From the IMG/VR virus record IMGVR_UViG_3300030118_005064, positions 1 to 55,670 of that record: DNA of 55,670 nt; one strand, given 5' to 3'. The notes under the pieces were generated by a model. The model ran no database searches. It saw only the letters and a program-made list of their open reading frames with translations, and was not told where the DNA came from. Shown one piece after another: positions 47,010-54,102 of the stretch. Source of the DNA: a virus. A program made the position numbers and the translations under genes. Positions within the stretch are counted from its first letter, which is position 1, and each line of letters starts with the position of its first letter.

Positions 47010-47193
47010 TCTTCTTTCCCTCCCACCATGCGGGTGGTTCTTTCTCGCCCACCCAGTCAAGGAGTCCGTCGTAGATAGCACGACGCAGGCGTAGGATGGA
47101 GCCGTAGTCCTCCCACACATCGCCGCTGTCTCGTCGCACGAGGAGCATGATGTGGCACTCGTCCTTCATCTCAGCGTCAAGCACTTCGGTCAC
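47002..47193 (-). CDS. Hypothetical protein, 63 aa
   Basis: Starts at GTG 47193, overlapping the previous stop as GTGA. The sequence (VTEVLDAEMKDECHIMLLVR, then YGSILRLRRAIYDGLL) is one strand-like and one helix-like segment ending in PPAWWEGKKNV. No family recognised. Tight coupling to its neighbours argues that it is expressed. Confidence 0.6.
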   Translation of the reverse strand: MTEVLDAEMKDECHIMLLVRRDSGDVWEDYGSILRLRRAIYDGLLDWVGEKEPPAWWEGKKNV

Positions 47194-47372
47194 TTCAATT
47201 GCCTCCGAATAACATTGTGAGCGTTTTCAAAACTCTCTCGGAAGATTTGATACTGGTCGGGTGTTATGATTCCCTCTTGCCACAGACCGGCAAAATAGTA
47301 CATGATGGATTCTAAATCCATCATCATTGAAAGCGTTTCATGATTTATTGCTTCTTCGTAATTCATCATCAT
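47190..47372 (-). CDS. Hypothetical helical protein, 60 aa
   Basis: Opens with three consecutive ATG codons (47372, 47369, 47366) and overlaps the preceding stop as ATGA. The protein is Met- and acid-rich and predicted all-helical (MMNYEEAINHETLSMMMDL; YQIFRESFENAHNVIRRQL). No cysteines. No family recognised. Confidence 0.6.
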   Translation of the reverse strand: MMMNYEEAINHETLSMMMDLESIMYYFAGLWQEGIITPDQYQIFRESFENAHNVIRRQLK

Positions 47373-47515
47373 TCATCACCTGCCCTTCGTCGTGCAAACG
47401 CCCAAGCAATCTCGCCCCGGCATTCTCTACAGCACAACTCCAAGTCGCTCTCGTCGTCAACATCCTGCCACAGTTCGCACAGTAGGCATTCGGTTCCATC
47501 AGTCATTTGTCCCAT
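47369..47515 (-). CDS. 48-aa Cys-rich zinc protein
   Basis: Begins MGQMTDGTECLLCELW; the CLLC pair and CCREC form a compact zinc site, followed by a basic end (AWAFARRRAGDE). ATG 47515 lies about seven bases after GGAGG; the ATG at 47521 overlaps the preceding stop but has no room for a Shine-Dalgarno. Part of the microprotein cluster upstream of the replisome genes. Confidence 0.65.
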   Translation of the reverse strand: MGQMTDGTECLLCELWQDVDDESDLELCCRECRGEIAWAFARRRAGDE

Positions 47516-47517
47516 GT

Positions 47518-47763
47518 TCATTCCTCCTTGTTGTTGTAGCAAATGAAGCATTCGTAATCTCCGTCTTTGTTTGGGTTTTGAAGTTGGCGACCACGATAAA
47601 ATTCGTAACATTCTCCATCATTCACCCTTTCACAGTCGGGACACCAACCTGCATGTTCTACGAGATACAGGAAGCGTTTGTAGGAGTAATCCTCATTCTC
47701 CATGTAGCGAAGGACTTCATGAATCCAGTCAATTTTAGCCTTGAGAAATTCTACTTCGTTCAT
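47518..47763 (-). CDS. 81-aa zinc-binding protein
   Basis: An N-terminal amphipathic helix (EVEFLKAKIDWIHEVLRYM) is followed by a four-Cys unit: CPDCERVNDGEC and CFIC near the end. The start at 47763 follows GAGGAGGAATGAAC, the same leader pattern as the next gene. ATG 47769 is an alternative but too close to the Shine-Dalgarno. Function unknown. Confidence 0.65.
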   Translation of the reverse strand: MNEVEFLKAKIDWIHEVLRYMENEDYSYKRFLYLVEHAGWCPDCERVNDGECYEFYRGRQLQNPNKDGDYECFICYNNKEE

Positions 47764-47765
47764 GT

Positions 47766-48323
47766 TCATTCCTCCTCGTCTGTTGGCCACATCTCAATCA
47801 GCGTGTTGCCATCGTAGCCTCGCTTGATGTGGATGGCGGCGGCAGGGAACCCGAAGGGGAACCCGCACTTGCTTGCTCCAATGATTCGCATTGACACAAT
47901 ACCTCCGTAGTCCATGACCATATTTATTCGCTTGAGACTTGACACCAATTTCGCAAGCGGTATCAGCAGGGCCACATTGTCAGCCACTTCAAAGCACTTC
48001 TCCAAGAACTGAGGGAAAATGCTGTACGGTGGGTTGGTGATAATCCAGTCCACCTTGTAGGGCCAATCAAAGAAGTCACGGCCCTCGGTGATTTCGCACC
48101 AGTCCTTGGCACTCCATTCGGGAAATTGGTCATAGAACGCACCATCGCCACGGCATGGGTCAAGTAGTATGGGTCGCTCTTGTGGAAGGTAATCGTAGAG
48201 AAGTTCATTGTAAAAAGCAATCATCTGCTTGGCGATGTGCCGTGGGGTCACCACCATGTCGTTGGGCTTGAGGTCGGGGTTGGCATCGGCGTTGCCACTG
48301 CCGAAGTTCTCGTGCAGGCTCAT
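47766..48323 (-). CDS. DNA adenine-N6 methyltransferase-like protein
   Basis: A compact 185-aa class I methyltransferase. SAM-binding motif I is LLDPCRGDGAFYDQFP (~53-68) and the catalytic motif IV is IITNPPYSIFPQF (~93-105), the NPPY form typical of N6-adenine or N4-cytosine DNA methyltransferases and some RNA methyltransferases. There is no evident target-recognition domain, so specificity may be relaxed or supplied by a partner. ATG 48323 has GGAGGTGACAGC upstream and overlaps the previous stop (ATGA). No restriction endonuclease gene is adjacent, so self-protection against host restriction is the natural guess. Confidence 0.8.
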   Translation of the reverse strand: MSLHENFGSGNADANPDLKPNDMVVTPRHIAKQMIAFYNELLYDYLPQERPILLDPCRGDGAFYDQFPEWSAKDWCEITEGRDFFDWPYKVDWIITNPPYSIFPQFLEKCFEVADNVALLIPLAKLVSSLKRINMVMDYGGIVSMRIIGASKCGFPFGFPAAAIHIKRGYDGNTLIEMWPTDEEE

Positions 48324-48457
48324 GCTGTCACCTCCACCCAACCTTCACCATTACAATGAAGGCAATCCTCTCGTGAAATCAATCTCTTCGGGTTGTAGCC
48401 ACTACCGTCACAGTGTGAACACTTATTCCAGTTGGGGTAAAGAAAGGGTTCACTCAC
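48320..48457 (-). CDS. 45-aa DnaJ-type zinc-finger microprotein
   Basis: Found by reading the gap upstream of the methyltransferase. It starts at GTG 48457 (VSEPFLYPNWNKCSHC) and has two CxxCxGxG repeats, CSHCDGSG and CLHCNGEG, which is the DnaJ cysteine-rich signature in minimal form. GGAGGTGACGGC precedes the start; GTGA and ATGA overlaps tie it to both neighbours. Likely a small protein- or nucleic-acid-binding zinc finger; it could partner the methyltransferase translated next. Confidence 0.75.
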   Translation of the reverse strand: MSEPFLYPNWNKCSHCDGSGYNPKRLISREDCLHCNGEGWVEVTA

Positions 48458-48654
48458 GCCGTCACCTCCTTCAAACGAGAGAGTGCGGCACGAGCATCAT
48501 CTTCGCTTGCGAAGTAAGTGACCTTCGGAATGTCAGTGGGTTGCTTGTAAGAGTTGAGCAACTGAAAGACCTCCTCTTGGTTCAAGTCAAGACGGCGAAT
48601 CCATCGTGACCTATCTGGGCCATAGTCCATGAGTACCCAAACAGTGAGATTCAC
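48454..48654 (-). CDS. Hypothetical protein, 66 aa
   Basis: Starts at GTG 48654 with GGGGGTGACGGC upstream; the upstream ATG at 48672 would overlap the previous gene by 22 nt. The protein (VNLTVWVLMDYGPDRSRWIR, later FASEDDARAALSRLKEV) looks like a small alpha/beta fold. It ends in EVTA because the stop is embedded in the next coupling signal. No family recognised. Confidence 0.6.
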   Translation of the reverse strand: MNLTVWVLMDYGPDRSRWIRRLDLNQEEVFQLLNSYKQPTDIPKVTYFASEDDARAALSRLKEVTA

Positions 48655-49160
48655 GCCGTCACCCCCCACCATGTGGGTACATCCGTTTTTCTGTAACGGA
48701 TGTTGTCTTTGCTTTGGTAGTAGCGACGGTAGGCCGTTACTGCGTTGTCGTGCTTGTACTCCACGGGCATCGCTTGAGCGAATGGGGTGTAGTCTCCTTC
48801 AGGGATGTACTGCTCCATGTACTCTATCATGTGCATGATGGGTTTCCGACAAGCATGCTCCTTGAGGTAGCGTTGCTCAAACTCCCGGCACAGTGCGAGA
48901 GCATGGGTCGCCAACCACATGAAGTTCATGCGTGACTCGCCAGCCCACAGTGTACAGGGGTGGTTTTTGTGAGTGATGCGCCACGGCGTCCCGCTCTTGG
49001 TGAGGATGCCGAACTGCCGACAGTCATCCTCGGTCATACCGTGACGACCGAGAGCCGCCCGCATCATTTGACCGGACTCAATAATCATCTTGCTCACTCG
49101 CTGGTCGTCAATGCACTGAGCCGCTTTCACGGGGTCGTTGTCAAGTACGAAGATGTTCAT
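48651..49160 (-). CDS. Pyr_excise-like protein (possible pyrimidine dimer glycosylase)
   Basis: A 169-aa protein of a widespread phage family that starts MNIFVLDNDPVKAAQCIDDQ and has a following VSKMIIESGQM helix, 'WAGESRMNFMWLATHAL' and a C-terminal 'YRRYYQSK'. Members are often annotated as related to pyrimidine dimer DNA glycosylases, but biochemical proof for this branch is lacking. The usual 'CDKHVxKM' box appears as 'IDDQRVSKM', so residues have changed. A purine-rich GGAGAGAGAGAGAG leader lies 8-20 bases upstream. A role in repair of UV damage would suit a surface-ocean virus. Confidence 0.5.
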   Translation of the reverse strand: MNIFVLDNDPVKAAQCIDDQRVSKMIIESGQMMRAALGRHGMTEDDCRQFGILTKSGTPWRITHKNHPCTLWAGESRMNFMWLATHALALCREFEQRYLKEHACRKPIMHMIEYMEQYIPEGDYTPFAQAMPVEYKHDNAVTAYRRYYQSKDNIRYRKTDVPTWWGVTA

Positions 49161-49192
49161 TCAATCACTCTCTCTCTCTCCATTTACCGTAC

Positions 49193-49687
49193 TCAAACGA
49201 GTTTGTTGACTGCTTCGTACAAGTGGGGGTGCTTCTGCTTGAGTTCCACCAACGGCGTGTCGTACAGCCAGTCCTCAATGACGGACATGATGTCATCACG
49301 GGACTTGCCTGTGAATGCCAACAGTTCGCCGTAGGGCACATCGTTCACGGATGCACGCTTTGGGCGTTGCGGTTTCTGAACTGCGGCTTCTATGGCATCA
49401 GCGGCCATGAGTTCCTTGAGTTCTGCTTGCTTTGGTGCAATCGGTCCGTACGCCACGGGCGTTTGTCCCTTCATGTCGGGGGTTCTTGGGACACGGCGCT
49501 TGTCCAACTTGTTCTGTCGCCATGCGATGGACAACTGTGCGCCGATTTTCGCTTTGGTCAGGCCCTTGTAGGAACGGCGGTCAACCAATTCAAACGCTTC
49601 TGCCGGGGTGATAAAACCACCGTGAGTGTTGACCACTCGCACTGCAAACGCAATTTTTCCTTCTTCTTCTTCTCGTCGTAGTTTCAT
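49193..49687 (-). CDS. Hypothetical basic protein, possible DNA-binding
   Basis: A 164-aa protein starting MKLRREEEEGKIAFAVRVVN with an ATGA overlap. Residues ~20-60 (GGFITPAEAFELVDRRSYKG, then AKIGAQLSIAWRQNKL) could form a winged-helix or other HTH DNA-binding unit. The C-terminal part (LLAFTGKSRDDIMSVIEDWL) is helical. No family recognised; transcriptional regulator is a reasonable but weak guess. Confidence 0.55.
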   Translation of the reverse strand: MKLRREEEEGKIAFAVRVVNTHGGFITPAEAFELVDRRSYKGLTKAKIGAQLSIAWRQNKLDKRRVPRTPDMKGQTPVAYGPIAPKQAELKELMAADAIEAAVQKPQRPKRASVNDVPYGELLAFTGKSRDDIMSVIEDWLYDTPLVELKQKHPHLYEAVNKLV

Positions 49688-50007
49688 ACTTCGTCTTCCT
49701 CCTTTTTTTGTCTTGCGACTTTCACATCTGTCTCTACCCAACCATGCTTGGCTTCTCGTGAGCCAATCATGGTGATTTTCCCGCTGATGGTCTGATTGAT
49801 GGTCCATTCAAAATACTGCTCGGGCGACCAGTTGGCCCGGTATTCCATATCGTTGCAGTTCATGCACCAATCAGCATCCTCTTTGGCGAGGTCGGGGTGA
49901 TTGTAATTGGGCTTGCCACAATTCTCGCAAGCCGTGTAAGGCGTGAGTTCGTCAACCATGAGAACTCGTGTGATAATGCCGCCCACCTTGATGATTTCAA
50001 CATTCAT
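49684..50007 (-). CDS. Zinc-ribbon protein, 107 aa
   Basis: CENCGKPNYNHPDLAKE followed by CMNCNDMEY (residues ~27-55) forms a four-Cys zinc ribbon. N-terminal strands (MNVEIIKVGGIITRVLMVD) and a charged C-terminus (KVARQKKEEDEV) surround it. ATGA overlaps both ends. Function unknown; may be a small transcription-associated or protein-interaction factor. Confidence 0.65.
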   Translation of the reverse strand: MNVEIIKVGGIITRVLMVDELTPYTACENCGKPNYNHPDLAKEDADWCMNCNDMEYRANWSPEQYFEWTINQTISGKITMIGSREAKHGWVETDVKVARQKKEEDEV

Positions 50008-50771
50008 TCTTCTTCACCTGTTGCAATTTGCCATTCAGTTACTGACACAACTGCCCCTCGGACATGAGGGGGAAGCATGTGTCCGTTGTAGAAAGTGCCA
50101 GTCACGAACATGTCAGGCGCATCACCGTCAGCGTCACCGTTGTTCATGTCCATGAATGCGATGATTTCAGGACGGCTCAGTGCCGTCAGCGTGTACTCCT
50201 TCTCTATATGACCAATGGAAGGCTGACGAGATTCGGGAATGCTGGTCCTGAACGAATAGGTCGTCATGGCGTCATCGCCAGCCAGCAAGCCGTAGTCGTA
50301 CGGTTCAAGGGGCACTATCGTCTCACAAACAGGGCACTGCGTGATGACTGACCACTGCTCAACGAGTTCCTTCTCGCCGGTAGGAAGAATCATTTCTTCC
50401 TGCCCGTCAAAGTTCCAGCGGGCTTTCTCCAACGGGAAAGCCGAGAGTGGTGTGCCGCAGTTGCACTTCCAATTCTGTGCCATTTCTTGTCGCATCATCA
50501 TCTCCTGCATGTGTTGCTGTTGTGGTGAGAGGTGCTGTACATCCGTGAGTTGCGCTTCGCTTTCGTCCACCTGCCAACCAACACCTTCAATCAAAAGGCG
50601 CATGCGAATCCTCGCTTGTGCCGAGGTAGGGTTATTTTCCTGAGTAATCAGGCTGATGGATTTCTCACCGGTACGGATGTAGGACAAGCCAAGGCCAGCG
50701 GGTTGCCACAGGCCTCCTTCTCGCAGTCGCTCAAGAATTGTCAATGCGTTGTCTTCGGGTGTCTCATTCAT
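50004..50771 (-). CDS. Hypothetical protein with central zinc ribbon, 255 aa
   Basis: Begins MNETPEDNALTILERLREGG. A Met/Gln-rich helical stretch (QQQHMQEMMMRQEMAQNW) precedes a zinc ribbon split over ~48 residues (KCNCGTPL and QCPVCETIV, about 101-152). The C-terminal third is beta-type (DMFVTGTFYNGHMLPPHV). The start shares one base with the upstream stop (TGATG). No family recognised. Confidence 0.6.
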   Translation of the reverse strand: MNETPEDNALTILERLREGGLWQPAGLGLSYIRTGEKSISLITQENNPTSAQARIRMRLLIEGVGWQVDESEAQLTDVQHLSPQQQHMQEMMMRQEMAQNWKCNCGTPLSAFPLEKARWNFDGQEEMILPTGEKELVEQWSVITQCPVCETIVPLEPYDYGLLAGDDAMTTYSFRTSIPESRQPSIGHIEKEYTLTALSRPEIIAFMDMNNGDADGDAPDMFVTGTFYNGHMLPPHVRGAVVSVTEWQIATGEEE

Positions 50772-50953
50772 CACCACTCCTCCTCTTCGTCGTCCCAACT
50801 TTTCCAAAGCACCTTTGCTTCATCACGCATGGCCGCAAGTTCGCTGATGATGGTTTGGACATCAGCACCTTGGATGTGCATTTGAATCAATTCTGCTACA
50901 GTGTTGCGGACACCTTCGTAGTAGCCTTCGTCGTAATCTCTGCTTTCAGTCAT
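50771..50953 (-). CDS. Hypothetical acidic helical protein, 60 aa
   Basis: MTESRDYDEGYYEGVRNTVA, then a continuous amphipathic helix (LIQMHIQGADVQTIISELAA) and a DEEEEW end. No cysteines. Coupled to both neighbours by short overlaps. No family recognised. Confidence 0.6.
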   Translation of the reverse strand: MTESRDYDEGYYEGVRNTVAELIQMHIQGADVQTIISELAAMRDEAKVLWKSWDDEEEEW

Positions 50954-51207
50954 TCGTCCTCATCCTCTTCGCCAATTTCCATGACTACGACATCGCCAAC
51001 AACAATGTCGTCAAAAGCAATCATGCTGGTCGCCGCTTTGTTCACAGGTAGTCCCAGCAGTTTCCCTTCTTCGTTGCCGTACATGTAGCCAAGGTTGCCA
51101 GTTGGAATGAGTTCAATGTAGCCGCCCACCGCTTTTTGAATTTCTTCAAGCGAAGGGTTCCAGCCCATTTGTTCAATCGTGCCGTCCACTTTCAACAGGT
51201 ACGCCAT
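50950..51207 (-). CDS. DUF3846-like protein, 85 aa
   Basis: The start MAYLLKVDGTIEQMGWNPSL, the VGGYIELIP strand and the NEEGKLLGLPVNKAAT box match the DUF3846 pattern (a small phage and plasmid protein family of unknown function), ending with IVVGDVVVMEIGEED. ATG 51207 overlaps the preceding stop by one base; GTG 51210 would add one residue. Confidence 0.7.
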   Translation of the reverse strand: MAYLLKVDGTIEQMGWNPSLEEIQKAVGGYIELIPTGNLGYMYGNEEGKLLGLPVNKAATSMIAFDDIVVGDVVVMEIGEEDEDE

Positions 51208-51308
51208 CACTCATCACCTCGCAAGGCTTCCTTTCGTTGGGCTTCTCGTGCTTTGAACTTCGCTCGGTATCGGCTCAGTCCTGCGCTTCGTTGGTTCTTC
51301 GTTGGCAT
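51207..51308 (-). CDS. 33-aa highly basic micropeptide
   Basis: The gap between DUF3846 and DUF932 genes holds an ORF starting MPTKNQRSAGLSRYRAKFKA. Over a quarter of its residues are Lys or Arg and it is predicted helical. GAGGTGA lies six bases before the ATG, and its TGA shares a base with the next ATG (TGATG), matching the coupling used elsewhere in this operon. It could bind nucleic acid. Small size keeps confidence moderate. Confidence 0.6.
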   Translation of the reverse strand: MPTKNQRSAGLSRYRAKFKAREAQRKEALRGDE

Positions 51309-51319
51309 GTCTTCTCACC

Positions 51320-52828
51320 TCAATGTAGGATTGCGCTGAACATGGGAACATCGGCGAGTTGGTCGTCAATGGACTTGCCGTTGACTGCCTTCTTGGTGAT
51401 GTCGCCAAGTACAGTGTGGACCTTGCCGAGTCGCTCGGTCAAGGTGCTGAAATTGAGGGTGCTACCCTTGAGGGTCGTCTCGCCGTCCGTCCAAGTCGGC
51501 TTGTGAGTGAGAGCGCCGGTCAGGATGTTGTACACATGGTACAGGGAGCCGGTGTCTTCTTTGTCCACGGCGACCCATGGCTCTTGGTGGTTCGTCCATC
51601 CTTGTCCGAGGAGTCGCCACATGTGCCCACGGGTGATGGCAGAGACATTCCCGGTGTCGTCCCGCTTGATGACGGGCTTGGTGATGAGTCCCTTCCGCTC
51701 ACAAATCGTCATGAGTTTTTCAAAGATGTTTCTGTCAACCTTGACATCACGCATGGTTTCGGCCACGATGATTTCTTGTGCGGCCGCATCAATGACATCC
51801 ATGATTTTGCTGGCCATTTTGTCAAAGTCAAAGTTGCCCAGCGTGCCAACGGTGTGCTTGAGTTTGATGAGGTTCGCTGACTGGCCCATGACCATGCCGT
51901 TGGCACAGACGAGGCGCTCAGCAACGGCTTGCACCTTGAAGGATGAGGAGCCGTCCAAACTGTTGTAGATAGCGATGCCGACACGATAGTCGCCTTCACC
52001 CGTGAAGCCACGGGTTTGCCATCGCTGGCCCAACTTTGAGGAGGCTTTCCCCCAGTCAACATTGGAAGTGACATCCACGAAGCAGGCGGCTCGCTTGCCT
52101 TCGTCCCAAGCAATCACCTGAGCAGGCCAGCCTTTCTCCGCCGCCATGTCAAGGACAGGGCCGAAGCCCTTTCGGTAGGGCATGGGGTAGTATGAGGCAC
52201 TGAATGTGCCGAGGTAGGCACCGGCAGGCCGAGCGTTGTTGGCGTAGGTCGGGTTGAAAATGTGGTAGGCCACAGGCTTACCTGCGTTGTCGTTGACACG
52301 AGCCACGGTAGAACCGGCCTCGCCTTCTTCGTGCATGACGAAGGCTGGCTTGCGAACTGGGTCAAAGTCCCAGTTCATGCTTTCCAATTTCTTGCGACCG
52401 CCTGAGAACAGCATGTTGTCAAAGGCTTCTTCTGCCATGTGGAACTCCTCCGTTCCGTCTTGATTCACAACGGTGACCAGTGGCTGAGCCGAAGGCTGAG
52501 TCCACATCGGTGCGTTGTCGGTTGTTTCTTCTGCCGTGCCAGCAGGGATTGGCTCGCCGTATTCAAGGGCAGAGACAATCTGCATGTGTTCGTCAGTGAT
52601 GTGCAGTGGCTTGTAGTCCACGCCGATGTTTCGGTACACGGCTTGGCCCCGGTCGCTGTCGTCGGTTCGCACCAGTACGGCAACACGGTCGCCGGAGATG
52701 CGTTCAAACCTCGCAATCATGGTGCGAGGCAGGCGAACAGAGTTCACCCCCATGACCGATGGGTATTCCACTTCCACCATGTTCGGTGTGCTTTGCGTCA
52801 CTTTGGCAATCAATACGATGTCTTCCAT
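51320..52828 (-). CDS. DUF932-family protein
   Basis: A 502-aa protein and the first gene of the minus-strand operon. The segment YRVGIAIYNSLDGSSSFKVQ with RLVCANGMVMG and a KHT box (~residues 285-335) is the recognisable DUF932 core, a phage/plasmid family of unknown biochemical function. The N-terminal ~110 residues form an additional beta-rich domain (VLIAKVTQSTPNMVEVEYPS; ARFERISGDRVAVLV). ATG 52828 has GGAGG seven bases upstream; ATG 52843 lacks a Shine-Dalgarno. The exact 32-bp promoter repeat lies ~53 bases upstream, suggesting early high expression. Confidence 0.75.
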   Translation of the reverse strand: MEDIVLIAKVTQSTPNMVEVEYPSVMGVNSVRLPRTMIARFERISGDRVAVLVRTDDSDRGQAVYRNIGVDYKPLHITDEHMQIVSALEYGEPIPAGTAEETTDNAPMWTQPSAQPLVTVVNQDGTEEFHMAEEAFDNMLFSGGRKKLESMNWDFDPVRKPAFVMHEEGEAGSTVARVNDNAGKPVAYHIFNPTYANNARPAGAYLGTFSASYYPMPYRKGFGPVLDMAAEKGWPAQVIAWDEGKRAACFVDVTSNVDWGKASSKLGQRWQTRGFTGEGDYRVGIAIYNSLDGSSSFKVQAVAERLVCANGMVMGQSANLIKLKHTVGTLGNFDFDKMASKIMDVIDAAAQEIIVAETMRDVKVDRNIFEKLMTICERKGLITKPVIKRDDTGNVSAITRGHMWRLLGQGWTNHQEPWVAVDKEDTGSLYHVYNILTGALTHKPTWTDGETTLKGSTLNFSTLTERLGKVHTVLGDITKKAVNGKSIDDQLADVPMFSAILH

Positions 52829-52961
52829 GTTTTGTTCCTCCATTTGTTTTCTATTTGTTTTTGTGGTTTCAGAGAACCAGCCATTTCCTTTATTGTCAGT
52901 TTAAAAGGACTTGACTCCAGTCCTCGGAAAATGATATACCACGCTACTGCGTGCGGTGAAT
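52829..52961. promoter_or_regulatory. Divergent promoter region
   Basis: A 133-base gap separates the DUF932 operon (minus) and the kinase-like gene (plus). For the minus strand it holds the 32-bp TATA-type element (52881-52912). For the plus strand, GGAAAATGATATACC (52926-52940) is a BRE/TATA-like sequence ~25 bases before the kinase ATG, so that mRNA may be nearly leaderless. No stem-loop terminator is evident. Confidence 0.5.
52881..52912 (-). repeat. 32-bp repeated promoter element, copy 2
   Basis: Identical base for base to 45082-45113. On the minus strand the core reads CCTTTTAAACTGACAATAAA. The TATA-like TTTTAAA is at 52906-52900, about 73 bases upstream of ATG 52828, leaving a leader of roughly 50 bases if transcription begins ~25 bases downstream. 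Confidence 0.75.
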
Positions 52962-53786
52962 ATGAGCAGGGCGCTTGAGATGGCTTGGATGCTGTTGAAG
53001 GCGTCCATGCCGCCGTTCGTCCCTCGTCGCTTGGATGACCAGTTGGGCATCGGAAGTTATCGTGCCGCTTACGAACCGCCGGAGGACTCCGACATTGGCT
53101 ATACAACCAAGTACGGCACGGGTGAAAAGTTGGCTGATACCATGGTGCTGGGTCAACTTGCAGAGATGTTCCCCGAAGCCTTCGTGGGAGAACAACTGCA
53201 TGCTTTACCAGTTCCCGAATCACAATTACCACTCTTCACCATGCAGGCTCGTAGGGACAAAGACGACCCACTGTCGTACAGCGAGCCTTACATGGCCGAC
53301 GAGTTCTTTGACTACGGTGCGGATGGTGGGCACAATGTTATGCCGGTGACCTACACCCAAGAATTGGGTGCACCCATTGAGTCCGATGTCAACTGGCGAG
53401 AGTTGGCCCCGCACATTGAAGTGCGTGACCGGTTGAGAGAACTGTACCCGCTTGCAGGTGCGCTTGGCGTCGGCGACACCAAGCCCGAAAACTTCGCACT
53501 GATGCCGGATGGCCTTGACATTCCTCAACTCAGCACCGCCGGTACCGTGAAAGTGATTGACCCCATGTTTGACTACCCCCGAAGGAGACCGTTCTACACG
53601 CCGGAGTTCAGACGGGAGGCCAGTCGCTTTCAGCAAGACCTCCCTGAATTGAGAGAGTTTGCTCAGCCCCTGTACGCTGGCCTTGACCAGTACAACGACC
53701 CCGCACTTGCTGAGCAAATGCTTGACGCCATTGTCCAAGGCGAGCAACAGAACCTGCAAAACATCCTCACTCCTCTGAATCCTTAA
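52962..53786 (+). CDS. Protein-kinase-like protein with AWxxLK tag, candidate virion-delivered effector
   Basis: A 274-aa protein. Residues 1-13 (MSRALEMAWMLLK) carry the AWxxLK motif. A kinase-like fold follows: Gly-rich loop QLGIGSYRAAY (27-37), candidate ATP-binding Lys50 in YTTKYG, a helix with Glu68 (LGQLAEMF), a hinge-like VTYTQELGAP (129-138), a catalytic-loop-like GVGDTKPENFAL (169-180; Asp172, Lys174, Asn177) and KVIDP (197-201; Asp200 replacing DFG). It would phosphorylate host proteins if active. It is the only plus-strand gene in this part and has its own promoter-like sequence. ATG 52962 is chosen; GTG 52956 would add two residues. It overlaps the next minus-strand gene end by 20 nt. 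Confidence 0.6.
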   Translation: MSRALEMAWMLLKASMPPFVPRRLDDQLGIGSYRAAYEPPEDSDIGYTTKYGTGEKLADTMVLGQLAEMFPEAFVGEQLHALPVPESQLPLFTMQARRDKDDPLSYSEPYMADEFFDYGADGGHNVMPVTYTQELGAPIESDVNWRELAPHIEVRDRLRELYPLAGALGVGDTKPENFALMPDGLDIPQLSTAGTVKVIDPMFDYPRRRPFYTPEFRREASRFQQDLPELREFAQPLYAGLDQYNDPALAEQMLDAIVQGEQQNLQNILTPLNP

Positions 53787-54102
53787 CGAAGGGTTCTGTC
53801 GGTAGACCGTAGAGAAGGTGTCCGAATCCGGGGTGACCTTTGCCTTTGGGAAAGGCACCACTCGGACGAGAGCCGTCTCTCGTACTGACATCAAGGTTAG
53901 TGTACACCGCACGCAGAACGAGGCGACCGACATCCCTTGAGAAAGCCTCCTCTCGTTTGATGAGTGAATCCCACGAAGGAGGTCGTCCATCTGCCGCACT
54001 GTAGGCACGGACCAACTCATCTATTTTCATCAGGATTGCGTAAGCGGTCTGATACGATTCGTTCAGCACAAAGGTTTCCATCCAGTCAATTTTGTCAGTC
54101 AT
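53767..54102 (-). CDS. Hypothetical protein, 111 aa
   Basis: Starts MTDKIDWMETFVLNESYQTA at an ATGA overlap with the preceding gene. The N-terminal ~70 residues are helical (YAILMKIDELVRAYSAADG; EEAFSRDVGRLVLRAVYTN); the end is Gly/Pro-rich. It converges on and overlaps the kinase-like gene by 20 nt. No family recognised. Confidence 0.6.
   Translation of the reverse strand: MTDKIDWMETFVLNESYQTAYAILMKIDELVRAYSAADGRPPSWDSLIKREEAFSRDVGRLVLRAVYTNLDVSTRDGSRPSGAFPKGKGHPGFGHLLYGLPTEPFVKDSEE

Noticed and set aside
47766-48323. Restriction-modification system
   Set aside because: Only a methyltransferase is present; none of the adjacent small proteins shows an endonuclease motif.
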